Part shown: one piece after another, positions 44,483 to 53,363 of the stretch | How positions within the stretch are numbered: position 1 is the first letter of the stretch | How the letters are laid out: each line of letters starts with the position of its first letter | Assembly (NCBI RefSeq): GCF_017948245.1 | Contig: NZ_CP072871.1 | Span: forward strand, 133,678-197,677 | Reading direction: 5' to 3' | Source: Rhizobium sp. NLR16a | GTDB lineage: Bacteria > Pseudomonadota > Alphaproteobacteria > Rhizobiales > Rhizobiaceae | DNA: 64,000 nucleotides | The notes under the pieces: generated by a model | The model's input: the letters and a program-made list of their open reading frames with translations, nothing else | Told to the model about the DNA's origin: nothing | Databases searched by the model: none | Program-made: the position numbers and the translations under genes

Positions 44483-45577
44483 TCAGCGGCTGCCAGCCGC
44501 GCGCTGTTCTTCCGGAAGCCAGGAGCGATAGAGCGGATGATCGGCGGCGATCGGCATCGGCGTCGGCTGGCCGGTGCGCTGGGAGAAATAGGCAGCCGTC
44601 ACCAGCTCCAGCGAATTGCGGGCATCCTGCAACGTCACCGGCGGTTCCGTGTCCTCGACGATCGCCTTGTGGAAGAGCTCGAACTGGCGGGTATAACCAT
44701 CTTCGCCCGGCACATAGGCGGCGAGCGCCGCATCGACCCGCGCCTGGTGTTCTTCGGTTCCGGCGGTAAAGACCCAGGGATCGCGGCCCATCGTATAGGG
44801 TTCGAGGATGCTTTCGGCGACGAGATCGCTGAAGCAGAAACGCAGCCGCGAGATTTCCTTGCGTGAGCCGAGCGTCATCGACAGCGTCGCCAGCGAACCG
44901 TTCTGCATCTTCACCGAAAGAGCGGCCGTATCCTCGACCTCGATCGGATTGACCAGCGTCGCGCCATAGGAAAACACCTCGGCGCAAGGGCCGTGCACGT
45001 AGTTCAGCATGTCGTGGGCGTGGATCGCGTGGCCGAGAAGGCCGCCGCCGAGTTCACTCGCCCATTTGCCGCGCCACGGCACGGCATAATAATCCGGACC
45101 GCGCCACCAATGGGTCTCGATCGTCGTCAGGAACGGCTTGCCGGCGAGGCCCTTCTCGATCAACAGTTTCAACTTCTGCAGGCCGGAGCCGTAGCGATAC
45201 TGAAAGATCGGCATCAGCTTCCGGCCGGGGAAGCTGGTGAGGATGCGGCCCATCTCGTCGACCTCGGCAATCGAGCCGAAGAGCGGCTTTTCGCAGATCA
45301 CATGCTTGCCTGACACAATGCCTTTGCGGCAGAGCTCGAAATGCGAACTCGGCGGCGTCGAAATGTCGATGATGTCGAGATCGTCCCGGGCAAACAGCGA
45401 ATCCGCATCCTGCGTATATTCCCGAATGCCGAATTCGTCGCACAGCGCCCGGCCGCGATCCTCGTCCAGCGAGCAAAGGACGGGAACCTCGAAGAGATCC
45501 TTGTTCCAGCCGAAGCCGGTCAGGTGCCGCGCGGCGATGCCTGCGCCGATGACGCCGACGCGTAATTTTCTGGCCAT
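44483..45577 (-). CDS. Gfo/Idh/MocA family oxidoreductase
   Basis: A 364-residue NAD(P)-dependent dehydrogenase: Rossmann VGVIGAGIAARHLTG, EKP motif in HVICEKPLFGS, and GGGLLGHAIHAHDMLNY in the substrate domain. Starts 10 bases after the stop of the next Gfo/Idh gene, with GAGGAGG just before the ATG. Likely acts with its neighbour on one sugar substrate. Confidence 0.88.
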   Translation of the reverse strand: MARKLRVGVIGAGIAARHLTGFGWNKDLFEVPVLCSLDEDRGRALCDEFGIREYTQDADSLFARDDLDIIDISTPPSSHFELCRKGIVSGKHVICEKPLFGSIAEVDEMGRILTSFPGRKLMPIFQYRYGSGLQKLKLLIEKGLAGKPFLTTIETHWWRGPDYYAVPWRGKWASELGGGLLGHAIHAHDMLNYVHGPCAEVFSYGATLVNPIEVEDTAALSVKMQNGSLATLSMTLGSRKEISRLRFCFSDLVAESILEPYTMGRDPWVFTAGTEEHQARVDAALAAYVPGEDGYTRQFELFHKAIVEDTEPPVTLQDARNSLELVTAAYFSQRTGQPTPMPIAADHPLYRSWLPEEQRAAGSR

Positions 45578-45587
45578 GATATCCTCC

Positions 45588-46598
45588 TCAGCGGGCGCCG
45601 ATGCGCGCGGCCTTCGTCTGGGCTTCGAGCGAAAGGCGGCAGACTTCGAAAACGTGATCCTGCGTCATCGCCGTCTGCGTGCGGTTCGCGACATCGGCAG
45701 TGAACGCGTCGAAATAGTCGAGCTTCTCACCGCTGCAATCGATATGGGTCATTTCCTTGCCATTGACGAGGAAGAGATGATCCTTGCCCGGCCGGCCGGC
45801 AATATCGATATATTTGCGAAGCTCGATATAACCCTCTGTGCCCAGGATGGTAAGACGGCCGTCGCCCCAGGTCGGCAGCGCCTCCGGCGTGAACCAATCG
45901 ACGCGAACGTAGCCCGCCGCCCTGTCGGAGCGCAGCAGCACCTCGCCGAAATCCTGGAAGGCGGGTTTATCGGGCATGCCGAAGTTGCCGATCGAGCTGG
46001 CGATGACTTCGCCCGAGGTCGAGCCGGTATAGAACAGGAATTGATCGACCTGGTGCGAGGCGATGTCGACGATGATGCCACCGAAGGCTTCGGGCTCGAA
46101 GAACCAGTCGGGACGTGTCGGCAGCTGCAGCCGGTGCGGACCGACGCCAAGCGTCTGAATGACCTTGCCGATCGCGCCTTCCTTTACCAGCTTGCCGGCC
46201 TTGACGGCGGAGCGCACGCAATGGCGCTCGGAAAAGCAGATGGAGAAGATTTTGCCGGTCTCGGCAACGGTGCGCTTGACCTCTTCGAGCTGGGCAAAGG
46301 TCGTCACACCAGGCTTGTCGGTCATCACATCCTTGCCCGCTTTCATCGCGCGGATGGCAAGCCCGGCCCGGTCGCGCGGAATGGCGGAAATGCAGATGAC
46401 GTCGATCGACGGATCGTCGAACAGTTTCTCTCGGTCGATCTGCGGTGCATCGGGATAGGTCTTCTCAAAGGCTTCCCGCAACGCCGGCACGGAGGTCTGC
46501 GGGCAATAGCCGACGAACTCGCCGCCTGCGGCGAGCAGTCCCTTCACGTGATCGAACGTATGCCCATGGTCGATTCCGACGACGGCAAATCTCAACAT
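45588..46598 (-). CDS. Gfo/Idh/MocA family oxidoreductase, divergent
   Basis: A 336-residue protein with Rossmann opening RFAVVGIDHGHTFDHVKGLL and C-terminal GGIIVDIASHQVDQFLFYTGS. The usual EKP is DKPG (VMTDKPGVTTFAQLEE), which keeps the lysine but loses the glutamate. GGGAGG lies some 12 bases upstream of the ATG. First gene of a two-gene operon with the preceding entry. Confidence 0.85.
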   Translation of the reverse strand: MLRFAVVGIDHGHTFDHVKGLLAAGGEFVGYCPQTSVPALREAFEKTYPDAPQIDREKLFDDPSIDVICISAIPRDRAGLAIRAMKAGKDVMTDKPGVTTFAQLEEVKRTVAETGKIFSICFSERHCVRSAVKAGKLVKEGAIGKVIQTLGVGPHRLQLPTRPDWFFEPEAFGGIIVDIASHQVDQFLFYTGSTSGEVIASSIGNFGMPDKPAFQDFGEVLLRSDRAAGYVRVDWFTPEALPTWGDGRLTILGTEGYIELRKYIDIAGRPGKDHLFLVNGKEMTHIDCSGEKLDYFDAFTADVANRTQTAMTQDHVFEVCRLSLEAQTKAARIGAR

Positions 46599-46964
46599 CG
46601 CTGCAATATCCTCCCGGGATTTTCGTGCGGCCGGCTGATGCCGGCGTCCTCCATCTCGGCCAAAACAGATAACGAAAGCGGGCTGCTGTCAAGGCGAGTT
46701 GCGGGATGAAATCGTTTGCGCTCATATCTAAATGTTTGTAAAATAACGACTATTATGTATCTAAATAGTTATTTGTGGCCTTCGTTCGAATGGATGCAGG
46801 CAGTTCCTCTTTTCGATCCAATCCGGCAAAAGTCTTTTTCCCCCGCCTATCTTGCTCCATTCGGCCGAATGTGATCGATTTCGGCCGCCGCCGGGCTGGA
46901 GGGCGGCAATGATCTCGGAATTCTTTCAAGAGCGCTCGCCGCTTGCCTGTGACGGAGGATCACC
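46599..46964. other. 366-base divergent intergenic region with two dyad elements
   Basis: No gene is seen. The left part is AT-rich with an imperfect inverted repeat (AAATAAC at 46741-46747, GTTATTT at 46768-46774, and two copies of ATCTAAAT). The right part holds a perfect palindrome at 46858-46871. It should contain both divergent promoters. Confidence 0.6.
46858..46871. promoter_or_regulatory. Perfect 14-bp palindrome upstream of AraD1-family gene
   Basis: CATTCGGCCGAATG is a perfect palindrome 93 bases before the ATG of the AraD1/FAH-family gene. Candidate operator for an unlinked regulator. Confidence 0.45.
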
Positions 46965-48125
46965 ATGACTCATCCCCTTCTCGATGCTGCCGTTTCCGGC
47001 GGAATTTTTGTTGGCCGCGTCTGGAATCCCGAAGTTGCCGGCCCGAGCATCGTGACCCTTCGCGACGGGATGCTCGTCGACATCACCTCGCACGAGGCGC
47101 CGACACTGAGCGCCCTCTTCGAGACGCAGGATGCTGCGGGCTTCGTCCGAGCCGCAAATGGCAAGGCGATCGGTTCGCTGGAGGAGATTGCCGCCAACAG
47201 CACCGGAAAACCGGATGCTGGACGACCCTGCCTGCTTGCGCCCGCCGACCTGCAGGCGGTCAAGGCCTGCGGCGTCACCTTTGCCCAGTCGATGATCGAG
47301 CGCGTCATTGAGGAGAAGGCGGCCGGCAATCCCGATCGCGCCGCTTCGATCCGCGAGCGCGTCAGCGCGCTGATCGGCGGCAGTCTCACCAATCTCAAGG
47401 CCGGTTCGCCCGAGGCCGCCAAGGTCAAGCAGGCGCTGATCGACGAAGGCATGTGGTCGCAATATCTCGAAGTCGGCATCGGTCCCGATGCCGAGGTCTT
47501 CACCAAGGCACCGGTGCTCTCTTCCGTCGGTTGGGGTGCCGATGTCGGCCTGCATCCGATCTCGACCTGGAACAATCCGGAGCCGGAAATCGTGCTCGCG
47601 GTCAACAGCCGCGGCGAGATCAAGGGTGCGACGCTCGGCAATGACGTCAATCTTCGCGATGTCGAAGGCCGCTCGGCCCTCTTGCTCGGCAAGGCCAAGG
47701 ACAACAATGCCTCCTGCTCGATCGGTCCGTTCGTCCGGCTGTTCGATGCCGGTTACGGGCTCGACGAGGTACGCAAGGCCGAACTCGATCTAAAGGTAAC
47801 CGGGCAGGATGGCTTCGTGCTGCATGGCAAGAGTTCGATGTCGCAGATCAGCCGCGACCCGACCGATCTCGTCAAACAGACGCTTGGCCCTCATCATCAA
47901 TACCCCGATGGTTTCATGCTCTTCCTCGGCACGTTGTTTGCGCCGACGCAGGACCGTGACGCGCCGAAGCAAGGCTTCACGCACAAGATCGGCGATGTCG
48001 TCGAGATTTCGTCGGCCGGGCTCGGCGCGCTCGTCAATACCGTGCGCCTCTCCACCGAATGCCCGCCCTGGACGTTCGGCATATCGGCGCTGATGCGCAA
48101 CCTTGCGACGCGCGGGTTACTCTAA
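46965..48125 (+). CDS. AraD1/fumarylacetoacetate hydrolase family protein
   Basis: A 386-residue FAH-superfamily enzyme of the AraD1 type, which often dehydrates or cleaves 2-keto-3-deoxy sugar acids. Visible are GVTFAQSMIERVIEEKA, STWNNPEPEIVLAVNSRGEIKG with a metal-ligand Glu pair, and GNDVNLRDVEGRSALLLGKAKDNNASCSIGPFVRLFD. GGAGGATCACC precedes the ATG. A sugar-acid role fits the sugar operons around it, but it is not part of a visible operon. Confidence 0.85.
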   Translation: MTHPLLDAAVSGGIFVGRVWNPEVAGPSIVTLRDGMLVDITSHEAPTLSALFETQDAAGFVRAANGKAIGSLEEIAANSTGKPDAGRPCLLAPADLQAVKACGVTFAQSMIERVIEEKAAGNPDRAASIRERVSALIGGSLTNLKAGSPEAAKVKQALIDEGMWSQYLEVGIGPDAEVFTKAPVLSSVGWGADVGLHPISTWNNPEPEIVLAVNSRGEIKGATLGNDVNLRDVEGRSALLLGKAKDNNASCSIGPFVRLFDAGYGLDEVRKAELDLKVTGQDGFVLHGKSSMSQISRDPTDLVKQTLGPHHQYPDGFMLFLGTLFAPTQDRDAPKQGFTHKIGDVVEISSAGLGALVNTVRLSTECPPWTFGISALMRNLATRGLL

Positions 48126-48131
48126 GCAAAG

Positions 48132-48165
48132 TGCGCAGCGGTTTGCCTCCGGCTGCGCAGATTTT
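48132..48165 (+). terminator. Intrinsic terminator after AraD1-family gene
   Basis: TGCGCAGC (48132-48139) and GCTGCGCA (48152-48159) form an 8-pair stem, followed by GATTTT. It sits between this gene and the converging mutase gene. Confidence 0.7.
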
Positions 48166-48170
48166 ATGAA

Positions 48171-50309
48171 TTACTGGTTTCGCCGTTTGCCCTCTAGCAG
48201 GTCGAGAACGGAGTTCGCCGCTTCCAGAACGTTCGTGCCCGGGCCGAACACGGCCGCAACGCCGTGTTCGTGGAGGAATTCATAGTCCTGCCGCGGAATG
48301 ACGCCGCCGCAGACGACGATGATATCGTCACCGCCCTTTTCCCTGAGCCTGTCGACCAACTGCGGCAGCAGCGTCCTGTGGCCTGCGGCGAGCGACGAGA
48401 CACCGACGACATTGACCTTGCGATCAAGCGCCAACTCGACAGCCTCGTCAGGCGTCTGAAACAGTGGACCGGCGAGCACGTCGAAGCCGATATCGCCGAA
48501 GGCCGAGGCGATTACCTTGGCGCCCCGGTCGTGCCCGTCCTGACCGAGCTTGGCGACCATGATTTTCGGCCGGTATCCCATCGCTTCCGTCACCTCTGCC
48601 ATACGCTCCCTCAGGACGGCAAGTTCCGGCTCGTTGTCATAGGCCTCGCCATAGACGCCCTTGATGACATCAGGTGTCGCGGCGTGATCGCCAAAGGCGG
48701 CGCGCATCGCATCCGATATCTCGCCGACAGTGGCGCGGGCCCGTGCCGCCTCGATGGCGGCGGCCAGCAAATTGCCTTTGCCGCTGCGTGCGGTTTCTGC
48801 CAGGGCGGCCAGCGTTTCGCGCACGGCGCTGCTGTCACGCCGCCGCTTCGTCTCCTCGATGCGGCGGATCTGCGCGGTGCGCACCGCGCTGTTGTCGATT
48901 TCCAAAATGTCGATCGGCTGTTCGTTGTCGAGCCTGTAGCGATTGACGCCGACGATGACCTCCTCGCCCTTGTCGACGGCCGCCTGGCGGCGCGCCGCTG
49001 CTTCCTCGATCAGCCGCTTTGGCAGACCTTCGTTGACAGCCTTCGTCATGCCGCCGAGCGCTTCCACCTCCTCGATCAGCGCCCAGGCCTTGTCGGCAAG
49101 TTCCTTCGTCAGGCTCTCGACATAATATGAGCCGGCCAGCGGATCGACCACCTTGGCCACGCCGGTTTCATGCTGGAGGATCAGCTGGGTGTTGCGGGCG
49201 ATGCGGGCGGAGAATTCCGTCGGCAGCGCGATCGCCTCGTCGAAGGAATTGGTGTGCAGCGACTGCGTGCCGCCAAGCACGGCCGACATCGCCTCGAAAG
49301 CGGTGCGAATGATGTTGTTGTAGGGATCCTGCTCCTGCAATGAGACGCCGGAGGTCTGACAATGGGTGCGAAGCATCAGCGAGGATGCCTTCTTCGGCTG
49401 GAACTCCTCCATGATACGGGTCCAGAGCAGCCGGGCGGCGCGCAGCTTTGCCGCCTCCATGAAAAAATTCATGCCGACCGCAAAGAAGAAGGAGAGTCTT
49501 CCGGCAAAATCATCGACGTTGAGACCCTTGGCGATCGCCGCCCTGACATATTCGCGGCCGTCGGCCAGCGTGAAGGCAAGCTCCTGGACCAGTGTCGCGC
49601 CGGCCTCCTGCATGTGATAGCCGGAGATCGAGATCGAATTGAATTTCGGCATCTCCCTTGCCGTATAGTCGATGATGTCGGCAACGATCCGCATCGAAGG
49701 TTCGGGCGGATAGATATAGGTGTTGCGGACCATGAACTCCTTGAGGATGTCGTTCTGGATGGTCCCCGACAGCTCGGCCCTCGGCACGCCCTGCTCTTCG
49801 CCGGCGACGATGAAGGAAGCGAGGATCGGAATGACGGCGCCGTTCATGGTCATTGAAACCGACATGTCGCCAAGCGGAATACCGTCGAACAGGATTTTCA
49901 TATCCTCGACGCTGTCGATCGCGACGCCCGCCTTGCCGACATCGCCCTCGACGCGAGGATGGTCGCTGTCATAACCGCGATGGGTGGCAAGATCGAAGGC
50001 GACCGACAGGCCCTTCTGGCCGGCTGCGAGATTGCGGCGATAAAAGGCGTTCGATTCCTCGGCTGTGGAGAAGCCGGCATATTGGCGGATCGTCCATGGC
50101 CGGCCGGCATACATCGTCGCGCGCGGTCCGCGGGTAAAGGGTGCAAAACCGGGCAGCGAGCCGAGATGCGCGGCGCCTTCGAGATCCTCGGCGGTATAAA
50201 GCGGCTTGACAGCGATGCCTTCCGGCGTCTGCCAGGTCAGTGTCTCGGGTGAGGCGCGCAGTTCCTTCTGCGCAAGCTCCGCCCAATCCGACAGCGTCTT
50301 CTTCGTCAT
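48171..50309 (-). CDS. Methylmalonyl-CoA mutase (adenosylcobalamin-dependent)
   Basis: A 712-residue single-chain mutase of the large-subunit type. N-terminal barrel has [28 protein letters not shown] and the substrate region [15 protein letters not shown]; the C-terminal cobalamin domain carries the DxHxxG lower-axial motif in [13 protein letters not shown]. It interconverts methylmalonyl-CoA and succinyl-CoA in propionate and polyhydroxyalkanoate metabolism. Start is ATG 50309 with GGAGGA six bases upstream rather than 50336. Rhizobia use the name bhbA for this gene. Confidence 0.95.
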   Translation of the reverse strand: MTKKTLSDWAELAQKELRASPETLTWQTPEGIAVKPLYTAEDLEGAAHLGSLPGFAPFTRGPRATMYAGRPWTIRQYAGFSTAEESNAFYRRNLAAGQKGLSVAFDLATHRGYDSDHPRVEGDVGKAGVAIDSVEDMKILFDGIPLGDMSVSMTMNGAVIPILASFIVAGEEQGVPRAELSGTIQNDILKEFMVRNTYIYPPEPSMRIVADIIDYTAREMPKFNSISISGYHMQEAGATLVQELAFTLADGREYVRAAIAKGLNVDDFAGRLSFFFAVGMNFFMEAAKLRAARLLWTRIMEEFQPKKASSLMLRTHCQTSGVSLQEQDPYNNIIRTAFEAMSAVLGGTQSLHTNSFDEAIALPTEFSARIARNTQLILQHETGVAKVVDPLAGSYYVESLTKELADKAWALIEEVEALGGMTKAVNEGLPKRLIEEAAARRQAAVDKGEEVIVGVNRYRLDNEQPIDILEIDNSAVRTAQIRRIEETKRRRDSSAVRETLAALAETARSGKGNLLAAAIEAARARATVGEISDAMRAAFGDHAATPDVIKGVYGEAYDNEPELAVLRERMAEVTEAMGYRPKIMVAKLGQDGHDRGAKVIASAFGDIGFDVLAGPLFQTPDEAVELALDRKVNVVGVSSLAAGHRTLLPQLVDRLREKGGDDIIVVCGGVIPRQDYEFLHEHGVAAVFGPGTNVLEAANSVLDLLEGKRRNQ

Positions 50310-50387
50310 GCGTTCCTCCGGCTGCTTCATCGCCACCTTATCACTTCACAGGTGGCTGATGCGATACGGCCTTAGGACAATTAAAGC

Positions 50388-50405
50388 AGCCGCACGCCTG
50401 CGGTT
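50388..50405 (-). terminator. Weak hairpin after metI
   Basis: A seven-pair stem (AGCCGCA with TGCGGTT, 4-base loop) lies just past the metI stop. Only a short T-run follows in the minus direction. Confidence 0.4.
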
Positions 50406-50410
50406 TTGAC

Positions 50411-51064
50411 CTATCTGTGGTCGAGCTTGGCGACCAGTCGGTCGCCGAGCCACTGGATGCCGCAGACGAGGATGACGAGGACGGCGACCACTGCGATCAT
50501 GACATTGGTTTCGAAGCGCTGATAGCCATAGCGAATGGCAAGGTCGCCGAGGCCGCCGGCGCCGATCGCGCCTGCCATGGCCGAGGCGCCGATCAGCGTC
50601 ACCAGCGTGACGGTGAAACCGGCGACGATGCCAGGCAGCGCTTCAGGCACCAGCACCTCGCGGATGATGGTCCAGCGATTGCCGCCCATGGCGCGGACGG
50701 CATCGATCAGCCCGCGGTCGACCTCCCGCAACGATACTTCGGCGATGCGCGCATAATAAGGTGTCGCGGCGATGGCGAGCGGCACGATGGCCGCTCCGGT
50801 GCCGAGCGCGGTGCCGACGATCAGCCGCGTCAGCGGGATCAGCGCCACCAGCAGGATGATGAATGGCACCGAGCGGAAGCCGTTGATGACGGCGCCGAGC
50901 ATGCGATTGATCCAGAGATTTTCGGCGATGCCGCCGCGCGCCGTGACGACGAGGGCAAGGCCGAGCGGCAGCCCGGCGAAGAGCGAAATCACCCCCGAGG
51001 CGACAGTCATCAGGACCGTCTCCCAAAGCGAGCGAAGAAGCAGTTCAAGCATGATCGGTGTCAT
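50411..51064 (-). CDS. metI: Methionine ABC transporter permease
   Basis: A 217-residue permease with five or six helices and the MetI signature FRSVPFIILLVALIPLTRLIVG; EAA-like loop VDRGLIDAVRAMGGNRWTIIREVLVPEALPG. ATG 51064 has GGAGG nine bases upstream; TTG 51070 is the longer alternative. Overlaps the metN 3' end by 20 bases. Third gene of metQ-metN-metI. Confidence 0.92.
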   Translation of the reverse strand: MTPIMLELLLRSLWETVLMTVASGVISLFAGLPLGLALVVTARGGIAENLWINRMLGAVINGFRSVPFIILLVALIPLTRLIVGTALGTGAAIVPLAIAATPYYARIAEVSLREVDRGLIDAVRAMGGNRWTIIREVLVPEALPGIVAGFTVTLVTLIGASAMAGAIGAGGLGDLAIRYGYQRFETNVMIAVVAVLVILVCGIQWLGDRLVAKLDHR

Positions 51065-52133
51065 AACCAAGCACCTCCACCCGGGCAGACCGGGCTGTCA
51101 GGAATTGTTCGACCTTTCCGGCGAGCGCGGGGTCGCGCGCGGGGACGGCGATGAAGAACCGCGCCACCGGCTGGGTCTGGATATGGTCGATGCCGCCATG
51201 GACGAGGCGGAAGGAATGCGGCAGCATCGCCGAGAGTTCCGCAAACAGCGCCCCTTGCGCTTGCGGCCCGGCGAGATCAACACTGAGGATCACTTCGCTG
51301 CCTGTCTTCGCCGACAGCCGGCCGAGAATGTGATCGGGAAGTTGCGGGCGGATGCCGCCCAGCAAGCTCCTGGTGATGTCAGTCTGCGGATTGGCGAAAA
51401 CCGACCAGACCTGGCCCTCCTCGACGATCCGCCCGGCATCGATGACCGCGACGCGATCGGCAATGCCGCGCACCACTTCCATCTCATGGGTGATCAGCAG
51501 AATGGTCAGTCCGAGCTTACGGTTGATATCCCTGAGCAGCGCCAGAATCGATCGTGTTGTCTCCGGGTCGAGGGCCGATGTCGCCTCGTCCGACAGCAGC
51601 AGTGCCGGGCGTGCTGCCAGGGCCCGAGCGATGCCGACGCGTTGTTTCTGGCCGCCGGAGAGTGATGCGGGATAGGCTTGCGCCTTGTCGGCAAGCCCGA
51701 CGAGCTCGAGCAGTTCGTGGGCCCGCTTCACGCGTTCGGCCTTGGCAACACCCTCGATCTTCAGCGGCAGCGCGACATTGTCCTCGACCGTTTTGGCGGA
51801 CAGCAGGTTAAAGTGCTGAAAGATCATGCCGATGCGGCGGCGCAGCGGCTGCAGCTCCTGCTCCTGAAGTCGGGTGATATCGCGGCCCTCGATGCGGATC
51901 TCGCCGCTGTCGGCGCGCTCCAACCCGTTCAGGCAGCGGATCAGCGTCGACTTGCCGGCGCCGCTGCGGCCGATGATGCCGAGGATCTCGCCCCTCTTTA
52001 CGCTCAGCGAAATACCGTCGAGCGCCGGCGTGGTGCCGAACCGCCGCTTCACATCGATCAGCCTCACCACCTCTTCGGTCACCGTCGTCTGCGGCTGCGC
52101 CGCGACCGCAGTGGTGGAAACAAACGAATTCAT
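51045..52133 (-). CDS. metN: Methionine ABC transporter ATP-binding protein
   Basis: A 362-residue ATPase with Walker A GRSGAGKST, signature LSGGQKQRVGIARA, Walker B LLLSDEATSALDPETT and the C-terminal NIL regulatory domain (about 280-360) that senses methionine. ATG 52133 (MNSFVSTT) has AAGGAAAAG upstream; the longer frame to 52226 lacks a site. Confidence 0.94.
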   Translation of the reverse strand: MNSFVSTTAVAAQPQTTVTEEVVRLIDVKRRFGTTPALDGISLSVKRGEILGIIGRSGAGKSTLIRCLNGLERADSGEIRIEGRDITRLQEQELQPLRRRIGMIFQHFNLLSAKTVEDNVALPLKIEGVAKAERVKRAHELLELVGLADKAQAYPASLSGGQKQRVGIARALAARPALLLSDEATSALDPETTRSILALLRDINRKLGLTILLITHEMEVVRGIADRVAVIDAGRIVEEGQVWSVFANPQTDITRSLLGGIRPQLPDHILGRLSAKTGSEVILSVDLAGPQAQGALFAELSAMLPHSFRLVHGGIDHIQTQPVARFFIAVPARDPALAGKVEQFLTARSARVEVLGYDTDHA

Positions 52134-52155
52134 GTGCTTTTCCTTGCAAACGCCG

Positions 52156-52190
52156 AAGGCGGTCCGAGCGGGGAATGCCCGAACCGCCTT
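52156..52190 (-). promoter_or_regulatory. Hairpin between metQ and metN
   Basis: AAGGCGGT (52156-52163) pairs with ACCGCCTT (52183-52190), with further partial pairing inside. No T-run follows. It matches the hairpins found after binding-protein genes elsewhere in the window. Confidence 0.55.
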
Positions 52191-52222
52191 TAGGCAGGCC
52201 TTAACCCCGGCCTTCTCTCGGA

Positions 52223-53062
52223 TCAATAGGCGCTGAGACCGGTCCCTTTGTAGACCTTGTCGAACTCGGCCTTGACGGTGTCGTTCTGGTAGGACGACAC
52301 CAGCGTCTTGACCCAGTCCGCATTCTTGTTCTCTTCCTTGACGGCGATGAAGTTGCGGTACGGGTTATCGGCGGTCGGCTCCTGCGCGATGCGCTCGGCC
52401 GGAGAAAGACCGCTTTTCAGCGCCCAGTCGGTATTGACGACGCCGGCATCGAGATCGTCGATCGAACGGCCGACGATGCCGGCATCGAGCTCCTTGATCT
52501 CGATCTTCTTCGGATTGTCGCTGACGTCAGCAACTGTCGCAAGAATGCCGGTGCCGTCCTTCAGCTTGATCAGGCCTTCATTCTGAAGAACTCGCAGCGC
52601 CCGACCTTCGTTCGAGGGATCGTTCGGCACGCCGATGACGGCGCCTTCGGGGATCTCAGCGACGGCCTTGTGCTTCTTGCTATAGAGACCGATCGGCCAG
52701 ACGCCGGTATAGCCGACGGGGACGATGTGATAGCCGTGCTGCTGGATCTGGTTGTCGAGATAGGGTCGGTGCTGGAAGGCATTGGCGTCGATTTCGCCGC
52801 GCTCCAGCGCTTCGTTCGGCTGAGTATAGTCGTTGAAGGTGATGGTCTCGATCGTCAGGCCCTTCTTGGCCGCCTCGCTGGTCACCACGCGCCATACATC
52901 CTCATCCTCGCCGGCCATGATGCCGACCTTGATCGACTTGTCCTCGGCAAAGGAAAGTGCGGGTGCCGCAAGGGTAAAAAGTGCAGCCGCGGAAACAGCG
53001 ACGGCCGCAAGAGCCGCGCGGCGCGAAAGGTGGAAGCCGTGAAGATTTTTGTTCTTGGTCAT
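52223..53062 (-). CDS. metQ: Methionine-binding protein MetQ (NlpA family)
   Basis: A 279-residue D/L-methionine-binding protein: IKVGIMAGEDEDVWRVV, the FNDYTQPNEALERGEIDANAFQH stretch and GVPNDPSNEGRALRVL are the family marks. The N-terminus has a signal (SRRAALAAVAVSAAALFTLAAPALSFA) but no cysteine at the cleavage site, so it is a soluble periplasmic protein and not a lipoprotein; a twin-arginine is present. First gene of the operon. Confidence 0.93.
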   Translation of the reverse strand: MTKNKNLHGFHLSRRAALAAVAVSAAALFTLAAPALSFAEDKSIKVGIMAGEDEDVWRVVTSEAAKKGLTIETITFNDYTQPNEALERGEIDANAFQHRPYLDNQIQQHGYHIVPVGYTGVWPIGLYSKKHKAVAEIPEGAVIGVPNDPSNEGRALRVLQNEGLIKLKDGTGILATVADVSDNPKKIEIKELDAGIVGRSIDDLDAGVVNTDWALKSGLSPAERIAQEPTADNPYRNFIAVKEENKNADWVKTLVSSYQNDTVKAEFDKVYKGTGLSAY

Positions 53063-53203
53063 TTTATATCCCGTCTGACTGAATGAGGCCGAACGCCCCG
53101 AGCCGGTCGATCATGGCAAATGGCTGGGTCGCGGGCGAAGCAAGAAAGTCTGATGTGGAGGAAAGGTCGGAAAAACTCTTGCCCCGTCATCAATACCGGC
53201 AGG

Positions 53204-53225
53204 ATAAATTTTCCATCAAATTTAT
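53204..53225. promoter_or_regulatory. AT-rich inverted repeat upstream of metQ
   Basis: ATAAATTT (53204-53211) and AAATTTAT (53218-53225) form a perfect 8-bp inverted repeat with a 6-base spacer, about 140 bases before metQ. Candidate operator. Confidence 0.45.
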
Positions 53226-53275
53226 GGATTAATTGCGGCTTGTGAGCATCCCCTAAAAAGGAAAACGTCGCCTGT

Positions 53276-53301
53276 GGCCGCCGTTTGCAACCACGGCGGC
53301 C
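53276..53301 (-). terminator. Terminator-like hairpin after the MFS gene
   Basis: GGCCGCCGT (53276-53284) pairs perfectly with ACGGCGGCC (53293-53301). T-rich sequence follows on the minus strand after about ten bases, so it likely ends the MFS transcript before the metQ promoter. Confidence 0.55.
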
Positions 53302-53363
53302 AAAGGGGACGACGGACTTCTCAGACCCGCTCCGATACGGCAATCGTGACGTCCCGGATGGCC

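Larger units (their letters stand above)
53063..53363. other. 301-base region upstream of metQ
   Basis: No gene is seen. It carries the metQ promoter, a perfect 8-bp inverted repeat (53204-53225) and a 9-pair hairpin (53276-53301) after the MFS gene. No SAM-II or other known methionine riboswitch fold was recognised. Confidence 0.55.

Noticed and set aside
53063..53363. SAM-II riboswitch before metQ
   Set aside because: The expected pseudoknot sequence blocks were not found when reading the minus strand.
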